A stretch of 64,000 nt of DNA from Cepaea nemoralis (GCA_014155875.1 JACEFZ010028312.1:470501-534500); one strand, 5' to 3'. Shown: positions 36,252 through 47,744, counted from the stretch's first letter. Numbers and translations: made by a program. The notes: generated from the sequence alone by a model not told the origin.

Positions 36252-36252
36252 C
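36120..36252 (-). ncRNA. Candidate HDV-like self-cleaving ribozyme
   Basis: At the exact 5' end of the retroelement the minus strand can form the nested double pseudoknot of HDV-like ribozymes. P1 pairs GCTCCCC (36252-36246) with GGGGAGC (36219-36213). P2 pairs TGTGTCTC (36242-36235) with GAGACACA (36127-36120). P3 pairs CACC (36234-36231) with GGTG (36223-36220) around the loop TTGACGT. P2, P3 and P1 strands abut with no gaps, as in the family. P4 can form from GTCCC (36206-36202) and GGGAC (36142-36138), or TCCCATA and TATGGGA. The joining strand before P2' is CAGACTAAGA, containing a C that could be the catalytic cytosine. Cleavage would fall at the element/target boundary, as known for several LINE families. 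Folding was done by eye only. Confidence 0.55.
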
Positions 36253-36334
36253 TAATCTCTTTTGATCATATGTCATAAAGTACTCACTAGCATTAGCAAA
36301 TAAATATAATCCACACTGTCTGATATTTACTTAC

Positions 36335-36494
36335 TTCTGAGCAATTTCAAGAGCTTGAATACTGCCTCCCAAACCGGTGTAAGCATCCTTGACAGCTTGC
36401 AATAGTGTCTGATATTGAGTTGAGTTGTGATCTCTGAAGTTCTCTGACCACGTTAAGTTCAAATAAAATGTGAACCTCACCTGTGAGGGCTCAG
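36335..36494 (-). CDS. Exon: SEA3, N-terminal half
   Basis: 160-bp exon, start phase 1, end phase 2, acceptor TTTTTCAG, donor AGAA|GTAAGT. It starts EPSQVRFTFYLNLTW and ends IQALEIAQ. NLT and NST sequons are present. The intron to its C-half is expanded to 2.2 kb by the 34584-36251 insertion. Confidence 0.9.
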
Positions 36495-36687
36495 CTGAAA
36501 AATAATAATCTTTAAATGAACAAAAGTAATTTACCAGAATTTATTGCTTCTTTCATTATATTCGTTTTTTTATATAATTGATCAAGAAACGCAATTGTAG
36601 AGAGCAGTGTCTGTTGTCGTTCTCTCATGTTCTTTGTTGTCATCATCCAGATTATAGCAGTTAAAAAGTGATTTAAAACTGGCATCT

Positions 36688-36900
36688 CCATGGCAGAGGC
36701 GTTACGGACGTGGTTCATAATTCTGCTTACCTGCGTTCGAAACACAGCTGCGACCAATCTGGCAGCAGACTATGTCGTGCTGGGTTTTAATGTGTTGTAT
36801 GGGAGGCAGCCATTCAGAAAGCAATGGCAAACTACTGAACATGTACTTGCCAAAACAACAACAGCAGTGCTGGTGTTGACAGCAATGTCCTGTAAATAGG
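36688..36900 (+). mobile_element. SINE family D, nearly full copy
   Basis: The head CATGGCAGAGGCGTTACGG is followed by GTTCGAAACACAGCTGCG, the core TTCAGAAAGCAATGGCAAAC and an end ACAGCAATGTCCTGTAAAT. The insertion interrupts a sequence that is continuous in the SEA3/SEA4 intron at 33480, with AAAACTGGCA-like repeats at both ends. Confidence 0.75.
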
Positions 36901-37394
36901 GTATGCAAAAAATAAACAAAACACTGGCAAGACTGTTACACTCCATTTCATTTCCTCATTCCTCATCAGAGCAATGTTACTCTGTGCAACACCACCTACA
37001 CAAATGATATAGTGTAACTTCATGACTGAAACTGGTACATAGGACTCTGTAAACTATGATCATCATTCTGTCCTATAAATTCTGCTGTTTGTCTTCCATT
37101 TTGCAGGGTCTAATGTTTTAGATGCATCGTTACATTAACATATGGTTGTTTCATCAGCAACAATTTATTATAACCAATTTGTTCTCTTTGAAATTATCAC
37201 ATCTTTTGTCATTATGAAAGGTGAAATTGTAATTTAAAAAATTTTCTGAAAAGACATTTAATACATTACTGAATGAAGCTGATTTAATACATTACAGAAA
37301 ACCATAACAATAAATAACTGAATTAGAATGCAGTCATATACATTGAAAACAAACATGGCAATATTTCCTTCTTTTTGAAAAATATTGTTTAATC

Positions 37395-38055
37395 AATAAA
37401 TCAATCAATCAGGTGCAGTCTCCACAATGAAGGTTGGCTGCAATGGATCTCCAACCCTATCTGCCTCTCGCCCTGACTGTACATTCTGTCAGGCTGATGT
37501 TCATCCATGTCTTGATGTTATCTTCCAACTTGTATCGTTGTCTACCTCTTGCTCACTTGCCCTCAACCTTGCTCTCCAGTATGGTTTTTATAAGATTACC
37601 ATGTCTTTTAATGTGGCCGAAATATTTCACTTGCTTCCTTTTTATTTCTTTTATCAATTCTCTCTTCATTTGCAGTTTTTCCTAGAACCTCTGCATTTGA
37701 TTGTTTTTGTTTCCATGAAATATGACATATTCGTCTGTATATCTACATCTCCAGGGCCTCCATTCGACTTTCTAGTTGCTTGTTCAATGTCCAAGCTTCC
37801 GCGCCATACAGTAGCGTTGAAAGTAAGTAGCATTTGATAATTCTCATTTTTAATATGTTGTTAATCTCTCTAAATGTTAATACTGATTTCATGCCATTGA
37901 AAGCATTTTTGGCCATTCCAATTCTCTTTTTTGATTTCTGTTTCACTTCTGCCATCATCTGTTATTATATGTCCAAGATAGGAGAAACTTGTTACTTGTT
38001 CTAGTATCTCCCCGTTTACTGTGATGTTCATTGATGACCTTTCCTTTCCACTTTA
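37395..38055 (-). pseudogene. LINE RT C-terminal fragment
   Basis: The minus strand encodes KKRIGMAKNAFNGMKSVLTF and IIKCYLLSTLLYGAEAWTLN, the post-catalytic LINE region, and ends in an ATTGATTGATT tail near 37395. The insertion interrupts the duplicated SEA module intron, with TTTAATAAAT-like repeats on both sides. Confidence 0.75.
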
Positions 38056-38209
38056 ATAAATGGTGGTGAATCTGAATCTACAATAATTTCTTCATTCACA
38101 AAATATAAATTAAGTTTTAATAACAATTAGTGATAAACATTAGAATTCAGTGTCATTATGGTGCCTAAAGCATTGAGTCAGATATTGTAAACAGACAGAA
38201 TGCTTTTAC

Positions 38210-38355
38210 CTGGAGGAGCTGTGCAGGGTGCAGATGTAACCTTGTACTGTCTATCAAATACCATTAGGCCATTTGTTGTCAGTGATTCAGTAATGTCCAT
38301 GAGCCGTGCAGAATTTTCAGCATTCCATTCCACATATAGTTCGCTACAGCCATTA
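38210..38355 (-). CDS. Exon: SEA2, C-terminal half
   Basis: 146-bp exon, start phase 2, end phase 1, donor CCAG|GTAAAA. It encodes the same 48 whole codons as the SEA3 C-half (NGCSELYVEW to PCTAPP). The region corresponding to the MUC1 SEA cleavage motif reads NGCSELYVEW, with cysteine where the scissile glycine-serine pair would be. Confidence 0.9.
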
Positions 38356-38702
38356 CTGGAAAACAATAATATTTAAATGATACATCTTTATCTGTATTCC
38401 TCAGTGATCTGACACATGAGTAACTAATATGTTTGTTGAAATCTCTCCCCAACAACCTCACCATTCCTTGAAACATTTTGTAAAAATAAAAATAAAGCAA
38501 GCTGATCAATGACAAGATATATTCTACTGAGCTGCAACGTCTAAAGAATAACAAACATGGTGCGGGTTTCTGCTTAGAAGATTCATCTGTCTCCATTTCA
38601 CAGATCCAGCTGTTTGAGCTTTTAAATTCTTGTCATCCGCTGGGATATCATAAAAGACTATCATTAAATAAATATAATCTACACTGACTGATGTTTACTT
38701 AC

Positions 38703-38862
38703 TTCTGTGCAATTTCCAGAGCTTGAATGCTGCCTCCTAAACCAGTGTAAGCATCCTTGACAGCTTGCAATAGTGTCTGATAATCAGTTGAGTTGTGATC
38801 TCTGAAGTTCTCTGACCATGTTAAGTTAAGATAAAATGTGAACCTCACCTGTGAGGGTTCAG
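38703..38862 (-). CDS. Exon: SEA2, N-terminal half
   Basis: 160-bp exon, start phase 1, end phase 2, acceptor TTTTCAG, donor AGAA|GTAAGT. It starts EPSQVRFTFYLNLTW and ends IQALEIAQ. It differs from SEA3 at very few residues (for example NSTDYQ against NSTQYQ). Confidence 0.9.
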
Positions 38863-39069
38863 CTGAAAAATAAAAATAATTTAGTATTCAAATATAATCG
38901 ATCAGAATTTTTTGCTTCTTCCAGAAGCTTATTTCTATATATTCTTCTTAATTGTGATATATTATATTTTAACAAATGTAACATCATGTTAAATATTTCC
39001 AGGACGACAAAATTGGTGTTCACCGCAACAGAATTGGTTTGTTCCACAATTGTACGATCCAAGATTTAA

Positions 39070-39890
39070 TATACCCGTTGGCAATGAAAAACGTTAACCG
39101 GAAAAGGACCGTATAAATAGCAACACGCAGAGCGACATGGCCTTTTTGTTCATCAGTCAGCATGAGACATAAGAACTGAAGCAGCGGAAGGAGTGAGAGA
39201 GTTTCAAAATTCACGAGAAAAGAAAATCCTCAGCCTACAAAATCGCTGTGAGAAATTGCATCTCATTCAGATCATGAAAAGTGTCGACATGTTGAGGTCA
39301 TTCTGATAAATAAGGTAGTGATCTTACTCATGTAAATCCAGACCTGACTTGGTGAAGATTGAATGCAGCACCTGTTGAGTAAGCACATTATTGAGTGATG
39401 CCCTTGATAGAGTAGCGCAGAAACTTATCTACCTGCAACCATTCCATTTGTCTCATAGGAGAGGCCATCTTTATTTAAACATTTACCTGCCAAACAATGG
39501 AAAGGAAAACCAAGAGCCAACTTATGTTCTACTACGCCCTGGAACACTAAGACAGCAATTAATTGATAACCAGAGGGATTCCCAAAGCTGGAAGTGGAGA
39601 ATTCTGAGTGTAGACAGTTCTTTTTTTTTTCCAGATCATCCAGGCCAGTAAAAGATTAGCATTACATGCCACTGAGAAAAATATAGCTGTTAATATATAC
39701 ATTATCATTGGCACATCAATTCTGTATATTTACTGTATATGTATATGTCCTTATTTTATGACAGGAAATTGTAATTTTGAATGCAATTTACAAAATCCAT
39801 ATTTGTGTTTATTAAATCATAAAAACTGAGGTCATGTCATGTATTGATTGTATTTTACTTGTCATAGTCAAATTGTTTTATACTACCCTA
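39070..39890. other. Intron without a recognised element
   Basis: I see no exon or mobile-element motif here. A short plus frame at 39391-39651 is open but unrecognised. Confidence 0.4.
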
Positions 39891-39896
39891 GATAGA

Positions 39897-40672
39897 ATTA
39901 TGCAGATGATACAGTCTTGATTGCAGACAATGAACAGGACCTGCAAAATTTAGTAGATGCGATTGTTACACAAAGTGAACAACTAGGGTTAGAATTAAAT
40001 CGCAAAAAGACACAGATTATGGTCGTCACTAGGAAGGACGTAATACCACAATGTAATATACAAGTAAATGGGAATATTCTTCAACAAGTGAGTAGGTACA
40101 ATTATCTTGGAACAGTAATAACATCTGATGGGAGATGCCTTGAAGAGATTAGAACAAGAATCGCCATGGCAAAAGTAGCCTTTAGCAAGATGAAAAACAT
40201 ATTGACCAATAAAAAGATGTCAATTGAAACGAGAAAAAGAGTGTTGAGATGCTACATAGAACCTGTACTTTTATATGGATGTGAAGCGTGGACAATGAGC
40301 AGTCAGGCTGAAAAACATCTGATGGCTGTAGAGATGTGGTTTCTGAGGAATATGTAAAGAATACCATGGACAGCCAGAAAGACCAATGAACAAGTCCTTC
40401 AAGAAACAAATGAAGATCGTAAATTGATTAGAGAAATTAGACATAGACAGTCAAAATTCTTTGGGCATGTTATGAGAAGAAATGGATTGGAGAATTTGGT
40501 GACAACTGGTAAGATCGAGGGGAACAGACCAAGGGGAAGACCTAGAAGCAAGTACCTGGATGGCTTGGCCTTGTGACATGGTTGAGACAGAAACATGGAG
40601 CTGATCCATGACTCTGGTGATCGAGTGAGATGGCAGAACATGACCGCCCACGCTTACCGGCATGGCACATGA
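39897..40672 (+). pseudogene. RTE-like LINE 3' fragment
   Basis: Starts at YADDTVLIADNEQDLQNLVD (motif C onward) and runs through RYNYLGTVITSDGR, VLRCYIEPVLLYGCEAW and, in a second frame, HVMRRNGLENLVTTGKIEG to a GGCATGGCACATGATGGATGG end. A stop after LRNM and a frameshift break it. It is 5'-truncated inside the RT, a usual outcome of incomplete reverse transcription. Confidence 0.88.
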
Positions 40673-41184
40673 TGGATGGAAATAGAATTAATTAGTTGGT
40701 AGAGGAGAGGCAAGGAACCACTTAAAGGATAATTTGGGTCTAAAAGGGAATACAACTTTTTCAGTTATTTCCTGAAAGTATTCCTTGGTTCTCTAAAACT
40801 CTATTTCTGGTCTCAACCAATCGAGTCAGTACAGCTAAATTAATTAAACAGGCAGGATCACATTGGGAAAACGGATTTTGCATACTTTATCTCTTTGGGG
40901 TTGAGCCATCAATCTCGACGTATCCAACAGTAAAGATAGGCAAATATTTAAAGTGGCCAACACAGCTAGTGGGCTTTCATAAGGTAACAATAGCTTTCAA
41001 TTTTTATGTTGTCTTGTGTGTCCTCTAATCCCTGCTTATTTCCTCAATGTCTATGAGAGCCAAACAATACATGTGTATTTATTTATGAACTTTCATAGAT
41101 AGCAACAAATTCTATAGTTTTTGCTTATCATTATTTTCTGTGGGAAGCTGTAACTCTGAGATGAACTCACTGGCTCTGTGACAA

Positions 41185-41412
41185 ATGGTTTACAAATGCA
41201 ATTCATAATCCCGCAAACAAATGCAATTTGCAACCCGCACACCACATTCAAAACACAGCTGCGGATGATTTGGAAGCAGACTGCCTTGCATTGGTTTTCA
41301 TATAATGGTATGAGTGTTGTTCAGAAAGCAATGGCAAACTACTGAATGTAAACTTACCAATAAATCACAAACAGCCAAAGAATGCTTGGGTTAACTGCGA
41401 CGTCCTGTAAAG
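41185..41412 (+). mobile_element. SINE family D copy
   Basis: CATTCAAAACACAGCTGCGG, GTATGAGTGTTGTTCAGAAA and GGTTAACTGCGACGTCCTGT follow the family D order. Confidence 0.7.
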
Positions 41413-41749
41413 GATATGCAACTAATTTTTCTTTAACCTCTGATCCATATTGTTTATTATATAAAACTGCAGTTTTCTTGTGTCCACTGTTCTTCTCTGG
41501 CCTGTACTATAACAGTTCTATAGACTAACTACTTGTGTTTATTTGTACTCCTTCTTAAATGCTTCAGTTAAGCAATAATTGTCTGCTAATGATATCTGGC
41601 CAAAACTTTCCAAAAATGTTTCTTAGTAGAATGCATCAAATAAGTGAATATTCTGGCATTTATAAAGTGAATAATTTGTAATCTCTGGCTATTTATACAA
41701 TACAGAAGTACAGAAAGTAAATCAAAACGTGAAAAACAAACTACTTTTT

Positions 41750-41880
41750 AAACATGCCTTGAGGCATATTGGGTCTGGGTGCTAGCCCCATATTTATTTA
41801 GACCAATCAATGTAAACAAATCTGCCTTAATGTGAATTCAAACTCATGACCAATGTCAGGTGGGTGAGCAAGAAAGTAAA
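41750..41880. mobile_element. SINE-like family F, partial
   Basis: CATGCCTTGAGGCATATTGG, TATTTATTTAGACCAATCAA and GTGAATTCAAACTCATGACC match the other family F copies. Confidence 0.5.
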
Positions 41881-42224
41881 TAACTCTTTATATTGTCTTG
41901 ACTGACTCTTTGTGCTGTATTGGAAAGATTTCCTAGCATTTACTGAATTAGTGATTGCAAACACACTTTTTATTCTGCTACTGAAATCACTGTTTTTCAT
42001 CAAATGTTACTGTGCTTTTAATATTTGAAACATGCTGGCCCCTTATTCTCTATTTGTAGAACAGGTCTAATGAAGTAACAAATAAGTAATTTGAAGAATT
42101 CACAAGAAAACATTAGATGGTACTCATTAAAATAAGACACTCAAAAAGCCAAAGATATTTTTAATGCACAAACAAATAAATAAACAGAAATTGCTGTTTC
42201 TTCAAAACTCTTCAAGAAAATCAC

Positions 42225-42361
42225 CTTGGCAGCCTGTGAAGGACACCCCCCAGGTCTGGTTCCAAATAATAAATCCATCTCTCTGTAACTTTTCCACAAC
42301 ATCTGCAAGAATGGTTTGGTTTCCATTTCTCCAAGCAATGTTTACCTTCACACAGTTGCCT
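42225..42361 (-). CDS. Exon: SEA1, C-terminal part
   Basis: 137-bp exon, start phase 2, end phase 1, acceptor TTACTTACAG, donor CAAG|GTGATT. It starts GNCVKVNIAWRNGNQ and ends SFTGCQ. Cysteines sit at both ends as in SEA2 to SEA5, and there are NQT sequons. Sequence is far from SEA2-5, so SEA1 is an older branch. The donor GTGATT is weaker than the others. Confidence 0.7.
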
Positions 42362-42879
42362 CTGTAAGTAAATTATTAGACAAGATTCTTCAGCATCAGA
42401 TACATAATGACCGGTTAAATGATGTTGACACAATATAACAGTTTTCACAGATGCAGACATAGACTCACATAACCATCTGCTGATATGTAAAATTAAGTTG
42501 AAGCTCAGAAAATTCATAACTTCTTACAAAACTTGGATCACATTACAATGTAGGGTATCGTAGAAAGCAAGCAATTAAGGAATAATTTATGGTCATAGTC
42601 TGGCAGACTAAATGAGCACAACAGACTGCTGATTAAAGCATTTGGAATGAACCAAAGTTAGAAGTCTTGAACAAAAAAAGGAATCAAAACCAAGCATGCA
42701 TAGCATCCAAAACCATTAAAAAATGAAAACAAGTGGAAACCAAAGAAAAACAAAAACAAATGTAAACAAGAGCAAAACTAGAGCTACTAAAGGCAGAGCC
42801 CATAAAACATACGCAGAAACTAATAGGGGAAATATAAAGTTGATAGATTTGATAATTGAAAACATTTGGATGGCATAGC

Positions 42880-43285
42880 AGGTGAGGAGAAGTATCAGTA
42901 GTGAAAGGAAACCTCAGAGACCTTTACAACACCACAAAGAAATTACGGAAAATATAACAATTGGATTTATCAACAACATAAATTGGATAGTTCTCGCCAT
43001 AAGTATAGATTAAATTAATAGATGGGACAAACATTTAAGGAACTTCTCAATGGACTAGCCCCAAAAGTTTCCCCAGGTATCCAGTCTGCAAATGTGGAGC
43101 TTGATATCAACAGTGAGAAACCATGTAGAGAAGAAATTAGAAGATTGAACAAATTCCTAAAGGATGGGGAAAGCTACAAACTACTTGATGGTATCCCAAC
43201 AGAAGCTATTAAAGTCAGTATAAACACCTCAACTGAATTGCTGCAAAAAATTATTTGTGTAAAGACTGCGAAACAAGAAATATGA
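42880..43285 (+). pseudogene. LINE RT N-terminal fragment
   Basis: Encodes EEIRRLNKFLKDGESYKLLD and GIPTEAIKVSINTSTELLQK, the segment preceding the RT fingers in LINE proteins (normally K-x-G-K-A-x-G-x-DGIP.E). Nothing of the catalytic core follows. Confidence 0.6.
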
Positions 43286-43579
43286 GCAGATTAAAGAGGA
43301 CAGATATATGGTGAAGCTGTCATAGAAAGGAGACCTGTTGATGTGTAAAAATTCACAATCATGTAGCATGTTCTTTGCAGAATGTCGCTCTTATCACAGT
43401 CCACTGAAAAGTTTATCATTCTCTGCCATTTCTCCTGTCTCATGGACAAAGTGTCCATATCCATCTTTCTACTGGGTCTTCTTCCATGACCAATGTTTTC
43501 CATCACTGTTCTTGCTAAGCAACTGTGACATACAAAATGGCTGAAGTATTTCAGTTTCCAGACATGATACTATACTGTT

Positions 43580-44170
43580 CATAAGCCAGATTGGTGCAGG
43601 AGAACCTGGCGTATGATACCACAACATGTAACTTAAGAATGGAGGTGGAGGCAGTCAGTGCAGCTTTCGGCTGGATGGAGAACACGATACATACACACAT
43701 CGTGATTGTAACTGACTCAGAAAGCATGCTGAGGAGGGTGAGGACAGGCAGGCTTTGCTTTGCTTCGAAGGTCATGGGTGGCAAGCATCACCTGGATCTT
43801 TTCTCCGGGGCATGCTGGTGTGCTGGGGAATGAACAGGCAAACAGATTGGCTGGCTCGGCAAAACTTGGTGGAGTATTGATGCATGACAAGGCAGACGTG
43901 GTTGCGGCCTTATGGGAGCATGTATACACCTCGGAGGAGCAAATGGATCACCATAGTCTGGCAAGAATGAGGCAGCAAGGAGTGACGTGGGCATCTGGCT
44001 GACGCTCGATGCTCAGAGGAAAGGCGAGACGGACATATAATCAGATTGCTACTGGAACTATTGGTGTTGGAACTCTTCACTGACTGCTGAGGATAGGGAC
44101 GGAGCACTTATGGGAATGCCCCGAATGCTGTTATGTCAGTTCCTAAATCAACCAATCAATCAATCATAAG
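43580..44170 (+). pseudogene. RNase H-type LINE 3' fragment
   Basis: Encodes MEVEAVSAAFGWMENTI, IVTDSESMLRRVRTG and SPGHAGVLGNEQANRLAG, the RNase H core, but with Asn where the final catalytic Asp is in the 50-kb copy. It ends with a CCAATCAATCAATCAT tail. One frameshift lies near 43770. Confidence 0.8.
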
Positions 44171-44339
44171 CCAGTTTTCCTCAAAGCCAGTTTTCCTCAA
44201 TGTTCAGATTTTATGAATTGTTAATATTTTATTCTTCTTGGTTAGTGATACTCTAAAAACCTTTTTTTGTAATATGTCAGTTCAAAAGCTCCAATTTTCT
44301 TCTTTAGTGATGTAATTAAAAAAAAACACACATACTCAC

Positions 44340-44398
44340 CCATCAGAGACAATGATGTTTTCTCTCTCACCACCAATTGGGGAAATGTAGTCATTAAT
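44340..44398 (-). CDS. Exon: SEA1, middle part
   Basis: 59-bp exon with acceptor CTTAAAACAG, donor GATGG|GTGAGT, start phase 0 and end phase 2. It encodes INDYISPIGGERENIIVSD plus GG, which joins A of the next exon to make Gly. Size and phases mirror the SEA6 middle exon, which supports both calls. Confidence 0.6.
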
Positions 44399-44514
44399 CT
44401 GTTTTAAGAATTGAACACCATTTTAAATCTGTACAATACAATAAAAAATAAAAACAATATATATATATACACATAAGTTTACAGCACCACTTGACTAATG
44501 TGCCTTTAAGCATG

Positions 44515-44830
44515 TAAATGCCATGCCAGCTGGAGTAGGCATTCATAACATCACAGATCTCAGTCCTTGGTTTTCTGGATCAACTCTGCTGATGATATTC
44601 CTCCATACCACCGTCTCAATCTATCCAGCATCATTTCGCTTGGTCTGCCTCTGCCTCTTTTCCCCTCAATCTTTCCAGTCATCATGATGTTCTCCAATGT
44701 TTCTCTTCTCATCACATGACCAAAGAAAGCTGTTTGTCTCTTTCTTATTGTTATATGTAATGTTCTAGTTTTATTAGCCTCTTTCAGGCTAATTGTTGTT
44801 AATTACTTTGGCAGTCCAAGGAATTCGCAA
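44515..44830 (-). pseudogene. RTE-like LINE 3' fragment
   Basis: The minus strand follows the 3-1313 LINE terminus closely: TTTCTTTGGTCATGTGATG, GGAAAGATTGAGGGGAAAAG, CAGAAAACCAAGGACTGAGA. It is the copy most similar to the left-edge LINE. Confidence 0.8.
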
Positions 44831-45248
44831 CATTCATCTTTTCGTGAAATGTAGCCTTTACATCCCAGAACAATTTTCGGTTCACTTTTGATGTAGAGAA
44901 AGAACATGTAGAGAAAGAACAGAAGAATGAACTGCTTTCTCTATAAGCATTATAAGACGTCTCAGACGCAAGATTACAAACCACCACAGATGGCTTTCTG
45001 TATGGGAAATTTAATTTGACACCAGTACAGGTCACCCCCAGAGGTTATCAATCCAGCCAGACAGGAGGGCAGACTAAGTGGACTGTGTAATTAAAACCGA
45101 CCAGGCATGACGCAAGCAACTGGGTTTACCAACAGAGTTGTAAACTGGCAGCTGACCATGAGAACCTAATTGCTCCTTTCACACGACACCATGCAGGAAA
45201 ACCAATCAACCGAGACAGCTGACCACCTTGTGAAACAGACCAGAGACA

Positions 45249-46507
45249 CAATTTATTCTTAGTGAGTTACCATATAACAAATCAACACCAAATAAACCTA
45301 AGGTATGCGAATTCAAAATGGCATATAAGGTGTGAACACACTATTTGGTAAGGTTTCCAGGGGGAAACTGTCAGACTGACAGCGACCTCTCACAGCCACA
45401 CACAGTGTGAAAGGCAAGCTGAACAGAGACTGCCCACTGCCCCAGGTGTGAAGGCCGAGCATTCAGAAAGAATTTATGATGGACATACTGGGAGATAATT
45501 GTCTACACCATATAAAAATGTGTGAATTGAAATTGCTCAGACAGGAATGCCAGAGGGTGTGATGGCCAGTTTTGCAGTGAGAATTGCAATTAATGCCAGG
45601 GGGAGATAAGGAAGAATTTATGACTGGAATTTCTGGGAGATAATAAGTCTGCTGGACTCAGCTTAAATAAGCTCCCAAGACCTGTTTCATGTTAGTTACG
45701 AAAATCAGTCGAAACAGGCAGGCAACCATTTCAATGTCTGTGGTTATATGTCTGCTAGACTTCACTAGAAATGTAGATTTCTTAGTAACTATCTAAGTCT
45801 TTTAGGTGTATGTACTGATTTTCAGTCTATATCTGACCTAGGTTATTGCAAGAACTATCATTGTCGTAGGTTACTTGGGTGTTCTTTCTAAGTTATGTGT
45901 TCAATATCATTGTGCTTTAAGTGTTACTCTTCTGAGAAGTAGGAACTTATGGAAGGCAGATCTTGGCTATGTTCTAGAGACTTTGCATTGTCATGTGTCG
46001 AGGTAGATGCTTGTCAGTTCTTTGTAAACTAGCCTAGTTGCTTTTTGTTGCGTGCATTGGTTGTACAGAATATAGTCAACTGACTATTTCTTTAATTCTT
46101 ACAACAGCAGTAGCTAAGTGGTGACTAAACCGGGCAGATCAACAATATGGCTGTTCTGTATGGTCACTTCAATTAGACTTGTTGTATATCTCATTTTGTA
46201 GCTATACAATATCATTACTAATTAATAATGCATTATGCTATTATGTTAAAGTATTGGAGATTTGATATATTTGAATTGCCGTATGCATCATTGTTGTTAT
46301 ACTCTGGACATGCACTCGGCAGACATTTATTTGGTCTGTTACATATATGGAAACTATGTTTCCCAGTTTGTTGTAGATAAGGATATTACTTACTTTTTTG
46401 CATTATACAATGTATGTAAGAAAAACCTTATATGCCATTTTGAATTCGCATACCTTAGGTTTATTTGGTGTTGATTTGTTATATGGTAACTCACTAAGAA
46501 TAAATTG
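45249..46507. repeat. Perfect 83-bp inverted repeat around a 1.1-kb loop
   Basis: 45249-45331 (starting CAATTTATTCTTAGTGAG) is the exact reverse complement of 46425-46507. The loop has no coding region I recognise. No matching direct repeat flanks the arms, so a standard TIR transposon is not proven. The loop includes AAATTCTTCCTT-type repeats and an AGTTACGAAAATCAGTCG block. Confidence 0.85.
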
Positions 46508-46509
46508 GT

Positions 46510-47740
46510 GTTATGTTATTGTGTGCACATTGGCACATTGGCCTTCGATTGCGTTGCAGAGGTGTAATGGTACAGACATTACCCACAATTGTTATAGGGT
46601 ATATGGTGCTAAACATTTTCTTCATTATGGTGGACGGTAATTCATGGAAGTCTGGCACAGATACTGGTCACGAGCTTATGTAAGCCCGGATGATCAGGTA
46701 TTATTATAATACCATTACCGACCCTGTGAGCTGCTAAACCAACTTTGGACGGAGCGGCTGTACGACCCAGAATGTCGGTATTAGCGACATGGACATGGGA
46801 CGGCAGAAATGTAATAATTACAGGCATGTGAGACAATTGAAAAGCCCGTCCCAGACTAAGACCGTAGGACAGAGATATGGAGGGAGAAGGAGGATGGTGA
46901 ATGCAGTAGAGCTGGAAGATAAACTTGGCAGGACTGGTCATTGTATATGGGTGTGCTAGGATATATGTAGTACTTAGGATTGTACTGATGTAGAACTAGA
47001 TATAACACATCCTTGACTGTTTCTTCCTAGCTCTCACAAAGAGCACCTATGTATAGATCTCAAGAACTAGAGACGACTAGGTAGTGCCAGGACTGACAGG
47101 CGTCAGAATACCAGCAAGCTGTTTTGTTTATACTGGAGAGTTCGCTGATCTGACCACGGCTGTTTGCTGATCGGAGCCTAACGGCTGTTAGCGGACCTCT
47201 CACTGATCCAGACTGGATTCAGAGTTATGTATTGTATATTAATCATTTCACTTTCATGATTACTGTAGTGCATAACTTATACACATGCATCATCATCATC
47301 TTGAAAACCATCAGATGTCTAATAATATGATTAGTAATTAAAGTGAGTGTAGTTTGTTTTAACTCATAAGTTAGTGTTATACTTTTAATTCCAATTGTGC
47401 ATACGTGTTGTGTGTGTACATTGGTGGGGGCTTACTTACACACCAAGGAAAGGAGCCGTCAGAGGAGAAAAACCTGTACTGGGATAGTTGTCAATTACTC
47501 TTAAATTTAGACTTAAAAATCTATCTCTGCTAACCTTCTTCTTCCTACTCCTTGGCGAATATTCAGCACAGTTCATTTCAATTTTGTTACGAGCCATTTG
47601 AGCTGTATGTTGGATATTCAGGGCTTAATCTGTAGTTCAGCTATATAGATTTTGTCCCTAGTCAGTTTCTGACTATTTGGGGTTGCTCACCAGTGAATAA
47701 TACTTTCATCTAGCCGGTGGCGTACCCCAACTTCTGACAC
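46510..47740. other. Unrecognised stretch, possible LTR-like DNA
   Basis: No exon or known element was seen. A TTGGTGGGGGCTTACTTACA block near 47422 could be an LTR-retroelement primer-binding region, but no matching LTR pair or gag/pol frame is visible. Confidence 0.3.
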
Positions 47741-47744
47741 ATCT

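Noticed and set aside
46642..46941. 99-codon minus-strand frame as a gene
   Set aside because: No recognisable domain, no splice context in phase with the SEA gene, and it sits beside an inverted repeat of unknown type.
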